Positions 13,511 through 21,174 are shown, counted from the stretch's first letter. The stretch is DNA of 22,323 nucleotides from a virus (IMGVR_UViG_3300000325_000027:1-22323), one strand, 5' to 3'. A program made the numbers and translations. Notes: a model not told the origin generated them from the sequence alone.

Positions 13511-13842
13511 CAATTAGATACAAAAGCGATACATTTAGTTTGACTACAACAAACGTTACTACAGTTTTAACGTGCCCAGCAGATGCAACGGTGCTTGTTA
13601 AAAACTTACAAGCAGTTCATGATACAGCTAGCAATGTGGATACTTATGCCTTGCTGACAAAGTCCGGTGGTTCCGCTGTTAAAATAGCTTACAAAGAACT
13701 TAATAAAACTCAAGCTAACATGATAGAAGAAACTTTATCTATGGAAGCAAGTGATGTTTTATCAATGCAAGCAGGAACAGCTAACGAAATAACAGGTGTT
13801 GTAAGTTATGCTCTTATAGACAGATCACAAGAAAATGGCTAG
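13507..13842 (+). CDS. Small beta-rich protein, probable virion component
   Basis: This 111-residue protein is a beta-type polypeptide: MTIRYKSDTFSLTTTNVTTVL, then VLVKNLQAVHDTAS, VDTYALLTKSGGSAVKIAY, a helical or loop segment, and a C-terminal EITGVVSYALIDRSQENG. The sequence pattern fits a small beta-sandwich with no catalytic motif. It resembles in general shape the protein at 35-325 (KSGG followed by a strand in both), and both may be decoration, adaptor or neck parts; this is inference. The start overlaps the previous stop (ATGA), and the next small gene begins eight bases before its end. Confidence 0.55.
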   Translation: MTIRYKSDTFSLTTTNVTTVLTCPADATVLVKNLQAVHDTASNVDTYALLTKSGGSAVKIAYKELNKTQANMIEETLSMEASDVLSMQAGTANEITGVVSYALIDRSQENG

Positions 13843-13972
13843 AAAATTTAAAGACTTTCGGGAAAGAGATAAGCCCAGTAAAAGACCTAGAAGACACTGT
13901 AAGTCACCAAATAAAAAAAAGAAATTGCAAAATAATAAGAAGTATAATAGACAAGGGCGTAGACAAAAATAA
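13835..13972 (+). CDS. 45-residue very basic protein
   Basis: This short frame begins inside the last codons of the upstream gene in another frame. It encodes a peptide with about half its residues basic (MARKFKDFRERDKPSKRPRR, one Cys, then PNKKKK and a KYNRQGRRQK end). The RPRRH-K and KKYNRQGR pattern is one I recall from small conserved proteins in other marine phages. The charge suggests binding to DNA or RNA, perhaps a packaged protamine-like peptide, but there is no direct evidence. It is the second such basic mini-protein here (compare 3338-3469). An AGGAGA site for the next gene follows its stop. Confidence 0.55.
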   Translation: MARKFKDFRERDKPSKRPRRHCKSPNKKKKLQNNKKYNRQGRRQK

Positions 13973-13973
13973 C

Positions 13974-13979
13974 AGGAGA
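13974..13979 (+). promoter_or_regulatory. Ribosome binding site AGGAGA
   Basis: AGGAGA lies five bases before the ATG at 13985 and fixes that start. It falls in a 12-base gap after the stop of the small basic gene. Confidence 0.7.
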
Positions 13980-13984
13980 ATTAA

Positions 13985-14182
13985 ATGAATGATTTACCTA
14001 AAATCCCTGCAGAAGCAAAAGAAATTATAAAACATAAAAGAACAGGCAAAGTATATGTTAGTAAAACTGATTTTGATAATGATGTTGCTGATCCCAATAC
14101 TGATACTACTGTGGATGACTTTAGACAAGACCTTGAAATCAAAGTTACTAAAGTTTCTATGGGTGCGCTAACAAAAAAATAA
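13985..14182 (+). CDS. 65-residue protein of unknown function
   Basis: This small acidic-to-neutral protein contains KHKRTGKVYVSKTDFDNDVADPNTDTTVDDFRQD-like segments: a beta hairpin (RTGKVYVSK), then an Asp-rich loop with the pattern DVADP-TDTT--DFRQD, then a strand (LEIKVTKV). I recall this Asp-rich pattern from small phage proteins near tail genes without an assigned role. It has a strong AGGAGA ribosome site and ends on the start codon of the oxygenase-like gene (TAATG), so the cargo genes that follow are translated with it. Confidence 0.5.
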   Translation: MNDLPKIPAEAKEIIKHKRTGKVYVSKTDFDNDVADPNTDTTVDDFRQDLEIKVTKVSMGALTKK

Positions 14183-14775
14183 TGATTAATATAATTGACG
14201 GTTTTTATGAACCTAACCATTTAGGATTAATAGTTTTAAATTTTGTAAATCTACATTTTGAAAGCAAACACCAACCTTTTGAAAGATACTTTGGTGGTGA
14301 TAGAAAATTAGGCTATCCAGTTTACGAGACAGCTAAACTAGTTAAAGGTGGGGATTTAGCTCCCTATAATATATTTGCAGAAACATGGGAAAAAAAGTCT
14401 AAAATAAAACCCTTATATATAAATACATTTTTTAGAAAAACTAAATTATCTGAACTCAAAGAGTCACCTTCATGGAAGCAATATAAACCACATTGTGATC
14501 AAGAATATTTTGATATAGCTGGTTTATTATATTTCAATTCATCCTTTCTTAAAGATGGAACTTATATTTTTAATGCTAAGCATGATTATGAACCAACTGT
14601 GATTGTGGGTTCAAAATATAATAGATGTGTTTGGTATAATCCTTCACTTCCTCACTCACCAACTATGGAACAAAAAGTAGAAGAAAGGTGGGTCCAACCT
14701 TTTTTTATAATACATAAGGAAGAAACATTAAAAAAATATCTAAACGAAGTAGGTATTAAAAAATATGAATCCTAG
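14182..14775 (+). CDS. 2OG-Fe(II) oxygenase-like protein, third type
   Basis: This 197-residue protein keeps the iron-site order in its C-terminal half: His104-x-Asp106 in YKPHCDQEY, strands AGLLYFNSSF and GTYIF, a distal His158 in YNPSLPHSP, and Arg169 in VEERWVQPFFI as possible 2-oxoglutarate ligand. The segment PHxD...GLLYFN...NPxLPHxP resembles the DUF6445 and related oxygenase-like families in phages. The N-terminal half (1-95) holds YPVYETAKLV and is unassigned. The substrate is unknown. It overlaps the downstream glycosyltransferase by 11 bases, so the three genes 14182-16562 look like one modification unit. It is distinct in sequence from the two oxygenases at 9220-10346. Confidence 0.65.
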   Translation: MINIIDGFYEPNHLGLIVLNFVNLHFESKHQPFERYFGGDRKLGYPVYETAKLVKGGDLAPYNIFAETWEKKSKIKPLYINTFFRKTKLSELKESPSWKQYKPHCDQEYFDIAGLLYFNSSFLKDGTYIFNAKHDYEPTVIVGSKYNRCVWYNPSLPHSPTMEQKVEERWVQPFFIIHKEETLKKYLNEVGIKKYES

Positions 14776-15700
14776 AGGCGCAACCGAAATACAAATGGAG
14801 ATGCTGAATAAGTATGTCTCAAAGGATTTATTAGATCAAGTACAGATTTGTACTTCTATTCCTGGTAAAGTTCCCTTAGCTCCGGATAAACTTAATATTC
14901 TCTGGCAAAAAAATTCTTGGGACCAACCTAACCTACAAAAGTTTTTTACCAATAAATCAAGAAATAAAGAATATGATTGGTACGTATTCAATAGTCATTG
15001 GAATTATGAGAAGTTTAGATATGCTTTCGATATACCCACAGAAAAATCTGTAGTAATAAAAAATGGTATAGACAGTTTTCCAATTAGGAAGATATATAAA
15101 AGAGGAACTCCTATAAAATTAATACATCACTGCACTCCTTGGAGAGGTTTAAATGTTTTATTGCGTGCAATGCAAGAAGTTGAAAACCCTAATATAATGT
15201 TAGATGTGTACAGTTCTTGTAAAGTATATGGATCTGAGTTTTCAGACACTACAGAAAAAGATTTTGAAGAGTTGTATGAACAAGCTAAACAATTACCTAA
15301 CGTTAATTATATTGGTTACAAACCACATGAATATATAAAAGAAATGATGCCTAATTATGATATGTTTGTATACCCATCTATATTTGAAGAAACATCTTGT
15401 GCATCAGCACTAGAAGCTTTAGCATCAGGAGTACATGTAATCACTAATAATTTTGGAGCTTTGTATGAAACTTGTGCAGAGTGGCCCGTATACATTAATT
15501 ACTCAAAAAATTACGAACAGATGGCGGAGGATACAGGAGCAGCTATTAATGTAGCAGCATCTTATTTACATGAAAATTTTATGCAAGAACATCTGCAAGA
15601 ACAACAAAACTTTTACAAAAGATTTTATAGCTGGGAAAAAAAGGGTATAGAGTGGACAAACTTTTTGAAAGGAGCTTTAAATGAAAGAAACAGTAAATGA
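14765..15700 (+). CDS. GT-B glycosyltransferase, GT4-like
   Basis: This 311-residue protein has a short N-terminal domain opening with NPRGATEIQMEML, a linker with FNSHWNYEKF and VVIKNGID (93-103), and a C-terminal Rossmann domain beginning KLIHHCTPWRGLNVLLRAM (118-136). The donor-site signature is EX7E: Glu209 and Glu217 in FEETSCASALEALASG. This is the retaining GT4-type arrangement that transfers a sugar from a nucleotide donor. It is shorter than most GT4 enzymes (about 350-400 residues), mainly in the N-terminal domain. The acceptor is unknown: a virion protein, phage DNA or host glycan are all possible. It overlaps genes on both sides, including the next glycosyltransferase by 20 bases. 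Confidence 0.8.
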   Translation: MNPRGATEIQMEMLNKYVSKDLLDQVQICTSIPGKVPLAPDKLNILWQKNSWDQPNLQKFFTNKSRNKEYDWYVFNSHWNYEKFRYAFDIPTEKSVVIKNGIDSFPIRKIYKRGTPIKLIHHCTPWRGLNVLLRAMQEVENPNIMLDVYSSCKVYGSEFSDTTEKDFEELYEQAKQLPNVNYIGYKPHEYIKEMMPNYDMFVYPSIFEETSCASALEALASGVHVITNNFGALYETCAEWPVYINYSKNYEQMAEDTGAAINVAASYLHENFMQEHLQEQQNFYKRFYSWEKKGIEWTNFLKGALNERNSK

Positions 15701-16562
15701 AGACACTTACCAAACTTTAAAAGAAGTTGCGGTAACATCATACGAAAAAGCAACTCTTCCTATGTGGAAACCGGACACCGGACAAAAAGAAGAAAAGAAA
15801 ATAACTAAGTCACCCTATAACATTATGATTTGTACACCTTGCCATAGTGATGTGACTATGCATTACACGCAAGCTCTTTTAGAATTACAACAACTTTGTA
15901 TTAAAAAAGGAATAAGAATAACATTTACTTTGTTAAAATCCTCTTTGGTGACTCAAGGAAGAAATTTATGTGTTTCAGCTTTTTTAGATTCTAATTGTAC
16001 ACATATGTTATTTGTAGATTCAGACATATATTTTAGAGCAGAATCTATTATTAAAATGTTAGATCTAGACAAAGAATTAATATCTATTCCTTACCCACTT
16101 AAAACTATGATGTGGGATAAACTTTATAAAAAGTGGAATGATGGTGAAGTTAAAAACGCTGGAGATATACATAGATGGTTAAATACATACCCAATGAAAG
16201 TAGCAGATGTTAATAACATAACTTTAGATAGTGGTGTTATGGAAGTTACACATAGTCCTACAGGATGTATGCTAATTAAAAGAGCAGTGTTTGACAAGAT
16301 GATAAAAAAATATCCAGATAAAAACATAGTTCAAAAGACAGTTATAAATGGTGAGTATGTAGATAGACCTCATTTATGGAACTTTTTTGATTGTATACAT
16401 GACCCTGAGACTAAGACATATTTAGGTGAAGATTTTTCTTTTTGTAAGCTTTGGAAAGATATCGGGGGTAAATGTTATGTCTTTGTTAATGACCCAATCA
16501 TCCATGTAGGCGAACATCAGTACGAAGGATGTTTTAGAGACGAGTTGAAACTAGCCGACTAA
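15681..16562 (+). CDS. GT-A-like glycosyltransferase
   Basis: This 293-residue protein has a GT-A-like core. IMICTPCHSDVTMHY (48-62) starts the fold, LKSSLVTQGRNLCVSAFLDS follows, and a DxD-type motif lies in MLFVDSDIYF (Asp113, Asp115), which would bind a metal and nucleotide sugar. The segment LISIPYPLKTMMWDK and the later SPTGCMLIKRAVF and LGEDFSFCKLW are recurrent in glycosyltransferases of marine phages. The first 45 residues are a charged, probably flexible extension. A good GAAAGGAG ribosome site precedes the ATG. It overlaps the upstream GT-B gene by 20 bases and carries the candidate promoter of the next unit at its end. Cys-rich spacing suggests no disulphides in the reducing cytoplasm; the substrate is unknown. 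Confidence 0.75.
   Translation: MKETVNEDTYQTLKEVAVTSYEKATLPMWKPDTGQKEEKKITKSPYNIMICTPCHSDVTMHYTQALLELQQLCIKKGIRITFTLLKSSLVTQGRNLCVSAFLDSNCTHMLFVDSDIYFRAESIIKMLDLDKELISIPYPLKTMMWDKLYKKWNDGEVKNAGDIHRWLNTYPMKVADVNNITLDSGVMEVTHSPTGCMLIKRAVFDKMIKKYPDKNIVQKTVINGEYVDRPHLWNFFDCIHDPETKTYLGEDFSFCKLWKDIGGKCYVFVNDPIIHVGEHQYEGCFRDELKLAD
15771..15785 (+). repeat. 15-base G+C-rich repeat, copy 1
   Basis: CCGGACACCGGACAA occurs here, in frame as Pro-Asp-Thr-Gly-Gln (residues 31-35 of the GT-A-like protein), and identically at 17160-17174. It contains an internal seven-base duplication (CCGGACA twice). Confidence 0.85.
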
Positions 16563-16573
16563 AATGGTATTAT
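16545..16573 (+). promoter_or_regulatory. Near-consensus sigma70 promoter before the ejection-protein genes
   Basis: TTGAAA (16545-16550, one base from consensus) and TATTAT (16568-16573, one base from consensus) are 17 bases apart, and TGG before the -10 supplies an extended -10 (TGn). A start near 16580 leaves about 30 untranslated bases, including AGGAGA at 16595-16600, before the ATG at 16611. The -35 lies in the last codons of the glycosyltransferase gene. This is the best promoter in the window and would let the host polymerase express the internal virion genes separately from the genes upstream. Confidence 0.7.
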
Positions 16574-16610
16574 TTCATACTTAAGATCTTAATTAGGAGA
16601 ATTTATATTA

Positions 16611-17630
16611 ATGTTACAATTTTTACCCTACGCATTAGCAGCCTACGGAGGTTATAAAGGATACAAGGGCGCCAAAGATTCAGGTGCTTCTGGATTACAA
16701 AGAATACTTGGAGGTGCCTTAGGTGCTTACAGTGGTTACAATTTAGGACAAGTAGGTGGTTTTGCAAAGGGTGCTGGGTTTGGAAACGCAGCTTCAGCTA
16801 ATTTTGTACCTACCTTTAGTAGCCTTCCTGGAGTAAGTGGCCTGCCTGGAATGGGTGGTGCTCAAGATCCTAGTACTATGTCTAAATTCTTAGGTGTAGA
16901 CAGAGACGGAAGTATGATTCCAAATCCAAATTATATTGAACAAGGAACTAGTGGTGGAAATCTTTTAGATATTTTGAAAAGACAAAAAGCTGATGGAACA
17001 GGAATGGAATACAGCCCAGGAAAAGTTTCAGCTGCAATTGCTGCAGGAACTTATTTAAGTGGTGCGTTTGATCCACAACCAACAGATGTTTATATGCCTG
17101 GATACAATATGAATTATTTAAACATGAAAGAAAAGAGACCTCAATATACATACATAGACCCGGACACCGGACAAGAAAAAGCATACGAAAAAATTTATTC
17201 TCCTGAAGAAGCAGGACGAGGTGATCCAAGAATGGGTCCTTACTCAGTAAATGTTCAAAGATTTAATACCGGAGGACTATCAAGTATTCAAAAATTTAAT
17301 GAAGGTGGTATTAACTATCTTCCATCAAAAGTTTCACATGACGAAAATGATGCTAACAACTATGTTAGAGCATCCGGTTATGTAGAGGACGGAGAAGGCG
17401 TAGGAGACAAAGACGAGGATACAATGTTAGCTCAATTAGCAGACGGAGAGTTTGTAACAAGAGCAGATGGAGTATTAGGTGCTGGAATCATAGCTGGAGG
17501 AAATCCAAATAGTATGAAAGATATGAGAGAAAAAGGTGCCCAATATTTCTATGAACAACAAAAAAGATACAAGCGTGTATTTGATTTATTACAGGATAGA
17601 AATGGCAACAGCAAACAAAAAACAAATTAA
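16611..17630 (+). CDS. Probable internal virion / ejection protein
   Basis: This 339-residue protein starts with a Gly/Ala/Tyr-rich hydrophobic segment (LPYALAAYGGYKGYKGA, LGGALGAYSGYNLG), suggestive of membrane insertion or helical packing. The middle is Gly/Pro-rich. The C-terminus holds two FNxGG motifs (about 222 and 232) and the segment TMLAQLADGEFVTRADGVLGAG, which I recall from many phage proteins next to ejection genes. Helical tail residues follow. It has its own promoter candidate and ribosome site and leads the run of internal virion genes. P22- and T7-like phages place ejection proteins after the tail genes, which fits. Function is inferred from position and composition. Confidence 0.55.
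   Translation: MLQFLPYALAAYGGYKGYKGAKDSGASGLQRILGGALGAYSGYNLGQVGGFAKGAGFGNAASANFVPTFSSLPGVSGLPGMGGAQDPSTMSKFLGVDRDGSMIPNPNYIEQGTSGGNLLDILKRQKADGTGMEYSPGKVSAAIAAGTYLSGAFDPQPTDVYMPGYNMNYLNMKEKRPQYTYIDPDTGQEKAYEKIYSPEEAGRGDPRMGPYSVNVQRFNTGGLSSIQKFNEGGINYLPSKVSHDENDANNYVRASGYVEDGEGVGDKDEDTMLAQLADGEFVTRADGVLGAGIIAGGNPNSMKDMREKGAQYFYEQQKRYKRVFDLLQDRNGNSKQKTN
17160..17174 (+). repeat. 15-base G+C-rich repeat, copy 2
   Basis: This is an exact copy of the sequence at 15771-15785. It is again read in frame as Pro-Asp-Thr-Gly-Gln, inside an unrelated virion protein gene, with rare (for this window) codons CCG GAC ACC. Confidence 0.85.
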
Positions 17631-18063
17631 ACCTTTAGTAAGTATTCTTCCCTTAGAACCTAAGGATATAGAAAGATTTTGGCCTTTAGCTGAATTTATG
17701 GTTTCTGAGTCTTTAGCTTTTTCTGGTAAATACGCAGACTCTACTTGGGTTATGGATGAACTAAAAAAAGATACTATGCAATGTTGGATTATGTTTGGTT
17801 CAGACGAATTTGAAGAAAATAAAGTATTTGGTATTTGTGTTGGTAGAATTGGTGTTATGCCAAATTATAATCAATATGAAATTGTAATATGCACAGGAAA
17901 AAGAAGAGAATTATGGGAAGATAATTTAATAAAATCAGTTACTGATTTTGCTACTTCTAACAAATGTAAAAGATTAAGTATAATGGCCAGACCCGGTTGG
18001 GAAAAAGTTTCCAAAAAATGGGGATGGAAAAAGAAACACGTACAACTAGAGAAATGGATATAA
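17602..18063 (+). CDS. GNAT-like protein, T7 gp13-like position
   Basis: I chose the ATG at 17602, which follows an AGGATAGA ribosome site and overlaps the upstream gene by 29 bases. A further ATG upstream at 17536 would add 22 residues that are entirely inside the previous gene. The 153-residue product has an acetyltransferase-like order. It opens with LEPKDIERFWPLAEFMV, and a central strand pair follows (QCWIMFG, VFGICVGRIG). A helix LWEDNLIKSVTDFA precedes a strand ending RLSIMARPGWEKVSKKWGWKKKHVQLEK. The usual acetyl-CoA loop (Q/R-x-x-G-x-G/A) is not evident, so it may be non-catalytic. T7 gp13 and marine homologues have a similar fold and position, supporting a virion-assembly role. Confidence 0.65.
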   Translation: MATANKKQIKPLVSILPLEPKDIERFWPLAEFMVSESLAFSGKYADSTWVMDELKKDTMQCWIMFGSDEFEENKVFGICVGRIGVMPNYNQYEIVICTGKRRELWEDNLIKSVTDFATSNKCKRLSIMARPGWEKVSKKWGWKKKHVQLEKWI

Positions 18064-18064
18064 T

Positions 18065-18919
18065 ATGAGTTTTTTTGGAGGAGGAAGATCACAAGCACCA
18101 GCAACACCAAGTTCGCAAACATCTTTTGTTAGAGAAGCACCGGGTATTGAAGAAAGAAAAATAGAATTAATGGACATTGCGCGTCAAGTAGCACAAAGCC
18201 CAATAAATCTTCCAGACTATAAAGTAGCAGGACTAGGTGCGTTAGAACAACAAGGAATGACTGCAGCGGGTACTACAGGTATTGGAGCCCCTACTGTTCA
18301 ACAAGGTATAAATCAAGTAACAGGAGCAGCGTCTCCAATTGGAGCATCACAGATATCCCAATATTTAAATCCATATCAATCTTACGTAACAGGTGAGATC
18401 GGAAGACAATCTCAAATAATGCAAAACCAATTAGCTAATCAAGCAGTTAAATCAGGAGCTTTTGGTGGAGGAAGAGAAGGTGTTCAACAAGCAGAACTAC
18501 AAGGCAGAGCTTTATCAGCAATGGGACAAGCTCAAGCACAAGGTTTTAACACAGCATTAGGTGCAGCGCAAAGACAACAACAAGTTGGCTTACAAGCAGG
18601 TCAGCAGTTAGGTCAATTAGGTTTAGGCCAACAACAAATGGCTCAAGGGGATATTAATCAATTAATGGCTTCGGGTGGGGTTCAAAGACAACTTGCACAA
18701 CAAGCACTTGATGCACAAAGACAATCTACATTACAACAACAATACGAACCATACCAAAGAGCTGAGTTCTTGTCTAACTTGTATGCTGCAGGACCTAAGT
18801 CTTCTTCTCAAGTTACAATGGGTACACAACCATCTACTAGTCCATTAGCACAAGCTGTTGGAACTGGTATAGGAGCATTTACAGCATTTCAGGGCGTGAA
18901 ACCAACCGGAACGGCTTAG
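18065..18919 (+). CDS. Gln-rich internal virion / ejection protein candidate
   Basis: This 284-residue protein begins MSFFGGGRSQAP and is then dominated by Gln/Ala/Gly helices. One motif is SQYLNPYQSYVTGEIGR; a Gly-rich turn FGGGREGVQQAELQGRA and a Gln-Leu-Gly repeat region (GQQLGQLGLGQQQM) follow. It ends in a small hydrophobic stretch (AVGTGIGAFTAF). This composition, with AFGGxRxGV and long Gln/Ala helices, is one I recall from conserved proteins of marine podovirus-like phages at the T7 gp14 or P22 ejection position. No enzymatic motif is present. It starts two bases after the GNAT-like gene and ends in a stop that overlaps a perfect AGGAGG ribosome site for the next gene. Confidence 0.55.
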   Translation: MSFFGGGRSQAPATPSSQTSFVREAPGIEERKIELMDIARQVAQSPINLPDYKVAGLGALEQQGMTAAGTTGIGAPTVQQGINQVTGAASPIGASQISQYLNPYQSYVTGEIGRQSQIMQNQLANQAVKSGAFGGGREGVQQAELQGRALSAMGQAQAQGFNTALGAAQRQQQVGLQAGQQLGQLGLGQQQMAQGDINQLMASGGVQRQLAQQALDAQRQSTLQQQYEPYQRAEFLSNLYAAGPKSSSQVTMGTQPSTSPLAQAVGTGIGAFTAFQGVKPTGTA

Positions 18920-18923
18920 GAGG
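18918..18923 (+). promoter_or_regulatory. Consensus ribosome binding site AGGAGG on a stop codon
   Basis: AGGAGG lies four bases before the ATG at 18928 and its first two bases are the end of the upstream TAG stop. It couples termination of one gene to initiation of the next and fixes this start. Confidence 0.75.
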
Positions 18924-18927
18924 TTCG

Positions 18928-21174
18928 ATGTCGCTTAACAAAGTTTTAAACAGACCTATGTTTCGTAAAGAAGCTCTTAGAAAAGGTGTGCTTAAAACTA
19001 TTAATGCAAATACAGGTATCATGGTAGGACAACCGTACACTGAGGCACCAGTCCCAGCCCTAAGAAAACCACCAACATTTATGGAAAGAATGAAAGTGAG
19101 TGGCCCAGTAAGAATGGGAGGAAATTTAATTAGAAGCGCAGCTAACATACCAGCATATTATGGTTTTACTGGAGGTATGAAAGTAGGAGAAGCTATGGGT
19201 ATAAATGATCCTGTAGGACAAACACTTTCAGGTTTAGGAGGAGCTTATGGTGCTTCAAGAGCATTGCCTGCTTTAGCAAGTATAGGTTTTCTTCCAAGTG
19301 CAGTTGGTTTAGCCACTATAGCTGGAGTAAAAAATAGAGTTGAAGCAGGTATTAAAGAGAGAGCAAGAATTAACGCAATGTCTCCTAAGGAACGAGCTGA
19401 ATTTGAAAGACAAAACAGATTAAAATCTACTGATTACATGAGCCAAGGTGTATCAGACCAAGATTTATTTGGAAAGTTTGTACCAAAAGCACCAGAAGAT
19501 ATTATAACAAGATCTTCAGCAGCACCTAAAGAAGGACCAGGTTCTGGAAGAGTTACAGGAAATAAATCAAAAGAATTAAAAGCTGAAGGCGATCCACTGC
19601 TACAGGACAACGTAGCTGATTCAAATGACATAGCTAATTTAGATAGTATACAAGAAAACACATTAACAGGTGGAACTCCACCGCCTCCAGGCGAAGATGG
19701 AATTACAAATTACACAAGCACTTTATCTGAGGATAGAGAGAGAAGAGAAGCGGAAGCTTTATTAACTGCTCCAGAAAAAAAGAAAATTAAAAAAAACAAC
19801 GAAGCTGCAGGAAACAATGAAATAGCATTAGGTGGACCTTCTGATGATAAAGAATTTAATAAAACAATAGCCCTTGCTAAAAAATATCAAGAAGAAGTAT
19901 TTAAAGGTGAAGGATCACAGGCTGGTTTAGTATTTTTAGCTAACCTTGCATCAGGATTATTGACAGGAACTACAGCAAGAGCGGGATTGGGAGGAGCCAT
20001 GGAAGTATTTGGTCAAGCAATAGGCCCTGCTGTAAATAATTATGCAACAATAAAACTAAAAGAAGGTGAACTTAGAGCTCAAAACAGAGAAGCATCACTA
20101 AATGCTGCAGTAGATCATATGAAATTTTTAAATGATGCAGCTATAGCAGAAGCTGAAGGTAGAAAACCCGCTGAAATTGATCAATATGGAATTGTTCAAG
20201 TAAGAGGTACTGACGGAAAATTAAGAAATTACAGAGGTGTTACTTTTAAAAATGGTACTGTAGGTATGCCTGCAGGGTTAGATGCTAATGGTAAAGAGCA
20301 ATATGTTCCTATTCCTCAGGGTGCTCCAGTTATGAATAGTGAGGGTGTTGCTGTAGGTCAATTTGAAGATTTTAAAGAACAAAAAGCAATAGGCACAAGA
20401 CTTACTGAATTACATGATATTTTAGGAAATAGGTACGATGCACTAGCTACTGCAAGAGAAGTATTACGTATAACCGGCCAACCAGAGGCAAAAGCAGGTG
20501 CTGGATTAACAGTAGACCAATTTACAAGAAGAATACTTGGTGTAGGAAAAGAATTATTTAAAGGTGATACTTCATTAGATTACAATGCTGATTTAACAAA
20601 ATTATATCAATTAGAAAAAGATGAAATTGCAGCACTTGATAGAGCTCTAGCTGCAGGGGAAATAACTCAATCTGAATATGATAGAGATAAAAAAGGAATT
20701 ACAATTGGAGAATTAGATAAGGGTGGTTTATTAGCAGAAACAAGAAAAAGAATTTTAGATAATTCTGGTTCAAAAGGTTTTTATTCAAATTTAAGTAGAG
20801 ATGATCAAGAGGCACTTGCAGTTTATGAAACTAAACTTGTTTATGCACTTGCAAACACATTTAAAGATCAAGATAGATTAACACAAAGAGATATTAATGC
20901 TGCGAAAGAAATTGTAAACATATTCTCATTAGGAAGAGCTTCTGCTGATGTAGAATCTTCTATAAGAGCTATTGCTAGAGGTCTTGAGTCTGACATCAGA
21001 AGACAAGAAAGTTTATTTACTGCTGCAGGAGGATTAGAAAAAACATTAGAAGATCTTAGAAAATTGAAAGATTTTGCTCCTTTCAGTAATCAAAGTGATT
21101 TAGCCTCTACATTAGCTGGTGATTTAGGAGAAGAAGAAATTAAAAAACGATTAGAAGAAATGGAATTAAAATAA
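18928..21174 (+). CDS. Large internal virion / ejection protein
   Basis: This 748-residue protein has no catalytic motif I recognise. Its N-terminal region (about 65-130) is Gly/Ala-rich and moderately hydrophobic (GGAYGASRALPALASIGFLP). A charged linker follows at 150-300, then a second hydrophobic-amphipathic helix region (about 327-365, GLVFLANLASGLLTGT). The rest is mainly helical and rich in Asp, Glu, Lys and Leu (for example DRALAAGEITQSEYDRDKKG). Alternating amphipathic and charged helices suit ejection proteins that line a trans-envelope channel after infection. It follows the Gln-rich protein with a perfect ribosome site and shares a base with the next, larger gene. The role is inferred from architecture and position. 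Confidence 0.55.
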   Translation: MSLNKVLNRPMFRKEALRKGVLKTINANTGIMVGQPYTEAPVPALRKPPTFMERMKVSGPVRMGGNLIRSAANIPAYYGFTGGMKVGEAMGINDPVGQTLSGLGGAYGASRALPALASIGFLPSAVGLATIAGVKNRVEAGIKERARINAMSPKERAEFERQNRLKSTDYMSQGVSDQDLFGKFVPKAPEDIITRSSAAPKEGPGSGRVTGNKSKELKAEGDPLLQDNVADSNDIANLDSIQENTLTGGTPPPPGEDGITNYTSTLSEDRERREAEALLTAPEKKKIKKNNEAAGNNEIALGGPSDDKEFNKTIALAKKYQEEVFKGEGSQAGLVFLANLASGLLTGTTARAGLGGAMEVFGQAIGPAVNNYATIKLKEGELRAQNREASLNAAVDHMKFLNDAAIAEAEGRKPAEIDQYGIVQVRGTDGKLRNYRGVTFKNGTVGMPAGLDANGKEQYVPIPQGAPVMNSEGVAVGQFEDFKEQKAIGTRLTELHDILGNRYDALATAREVLRITGQPEAKAGAGLTVDQFTRRILGVGKELFKGDTSLDYNADLTKLYQLEKDEIAALDRALAAGEITQSEYDRDKKGITIGELDKGGLLAETRKRILDNSGSKGFYSNLSRDDQEALAVYETKLVYALANTFKDQDRLTQRDINAAKEIVNIFSLGRASADVESSIRAIARGLESDIRRQESLFTAAGGLEKTLEDLRKLKDFAPFSNQSDLASTLAGDLGEEEIKKRLEEMELK

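Noticed and set aside
16581-16592. Perfect 12-base palindrome TTAAGATCTTAA downstream of the promoter
   Set aside because: Palindromes of this length made mostly of A and T are expected several times by chance in 22 kb of AT-rich DNA. Its place near the predicted start point is noted but not enough.
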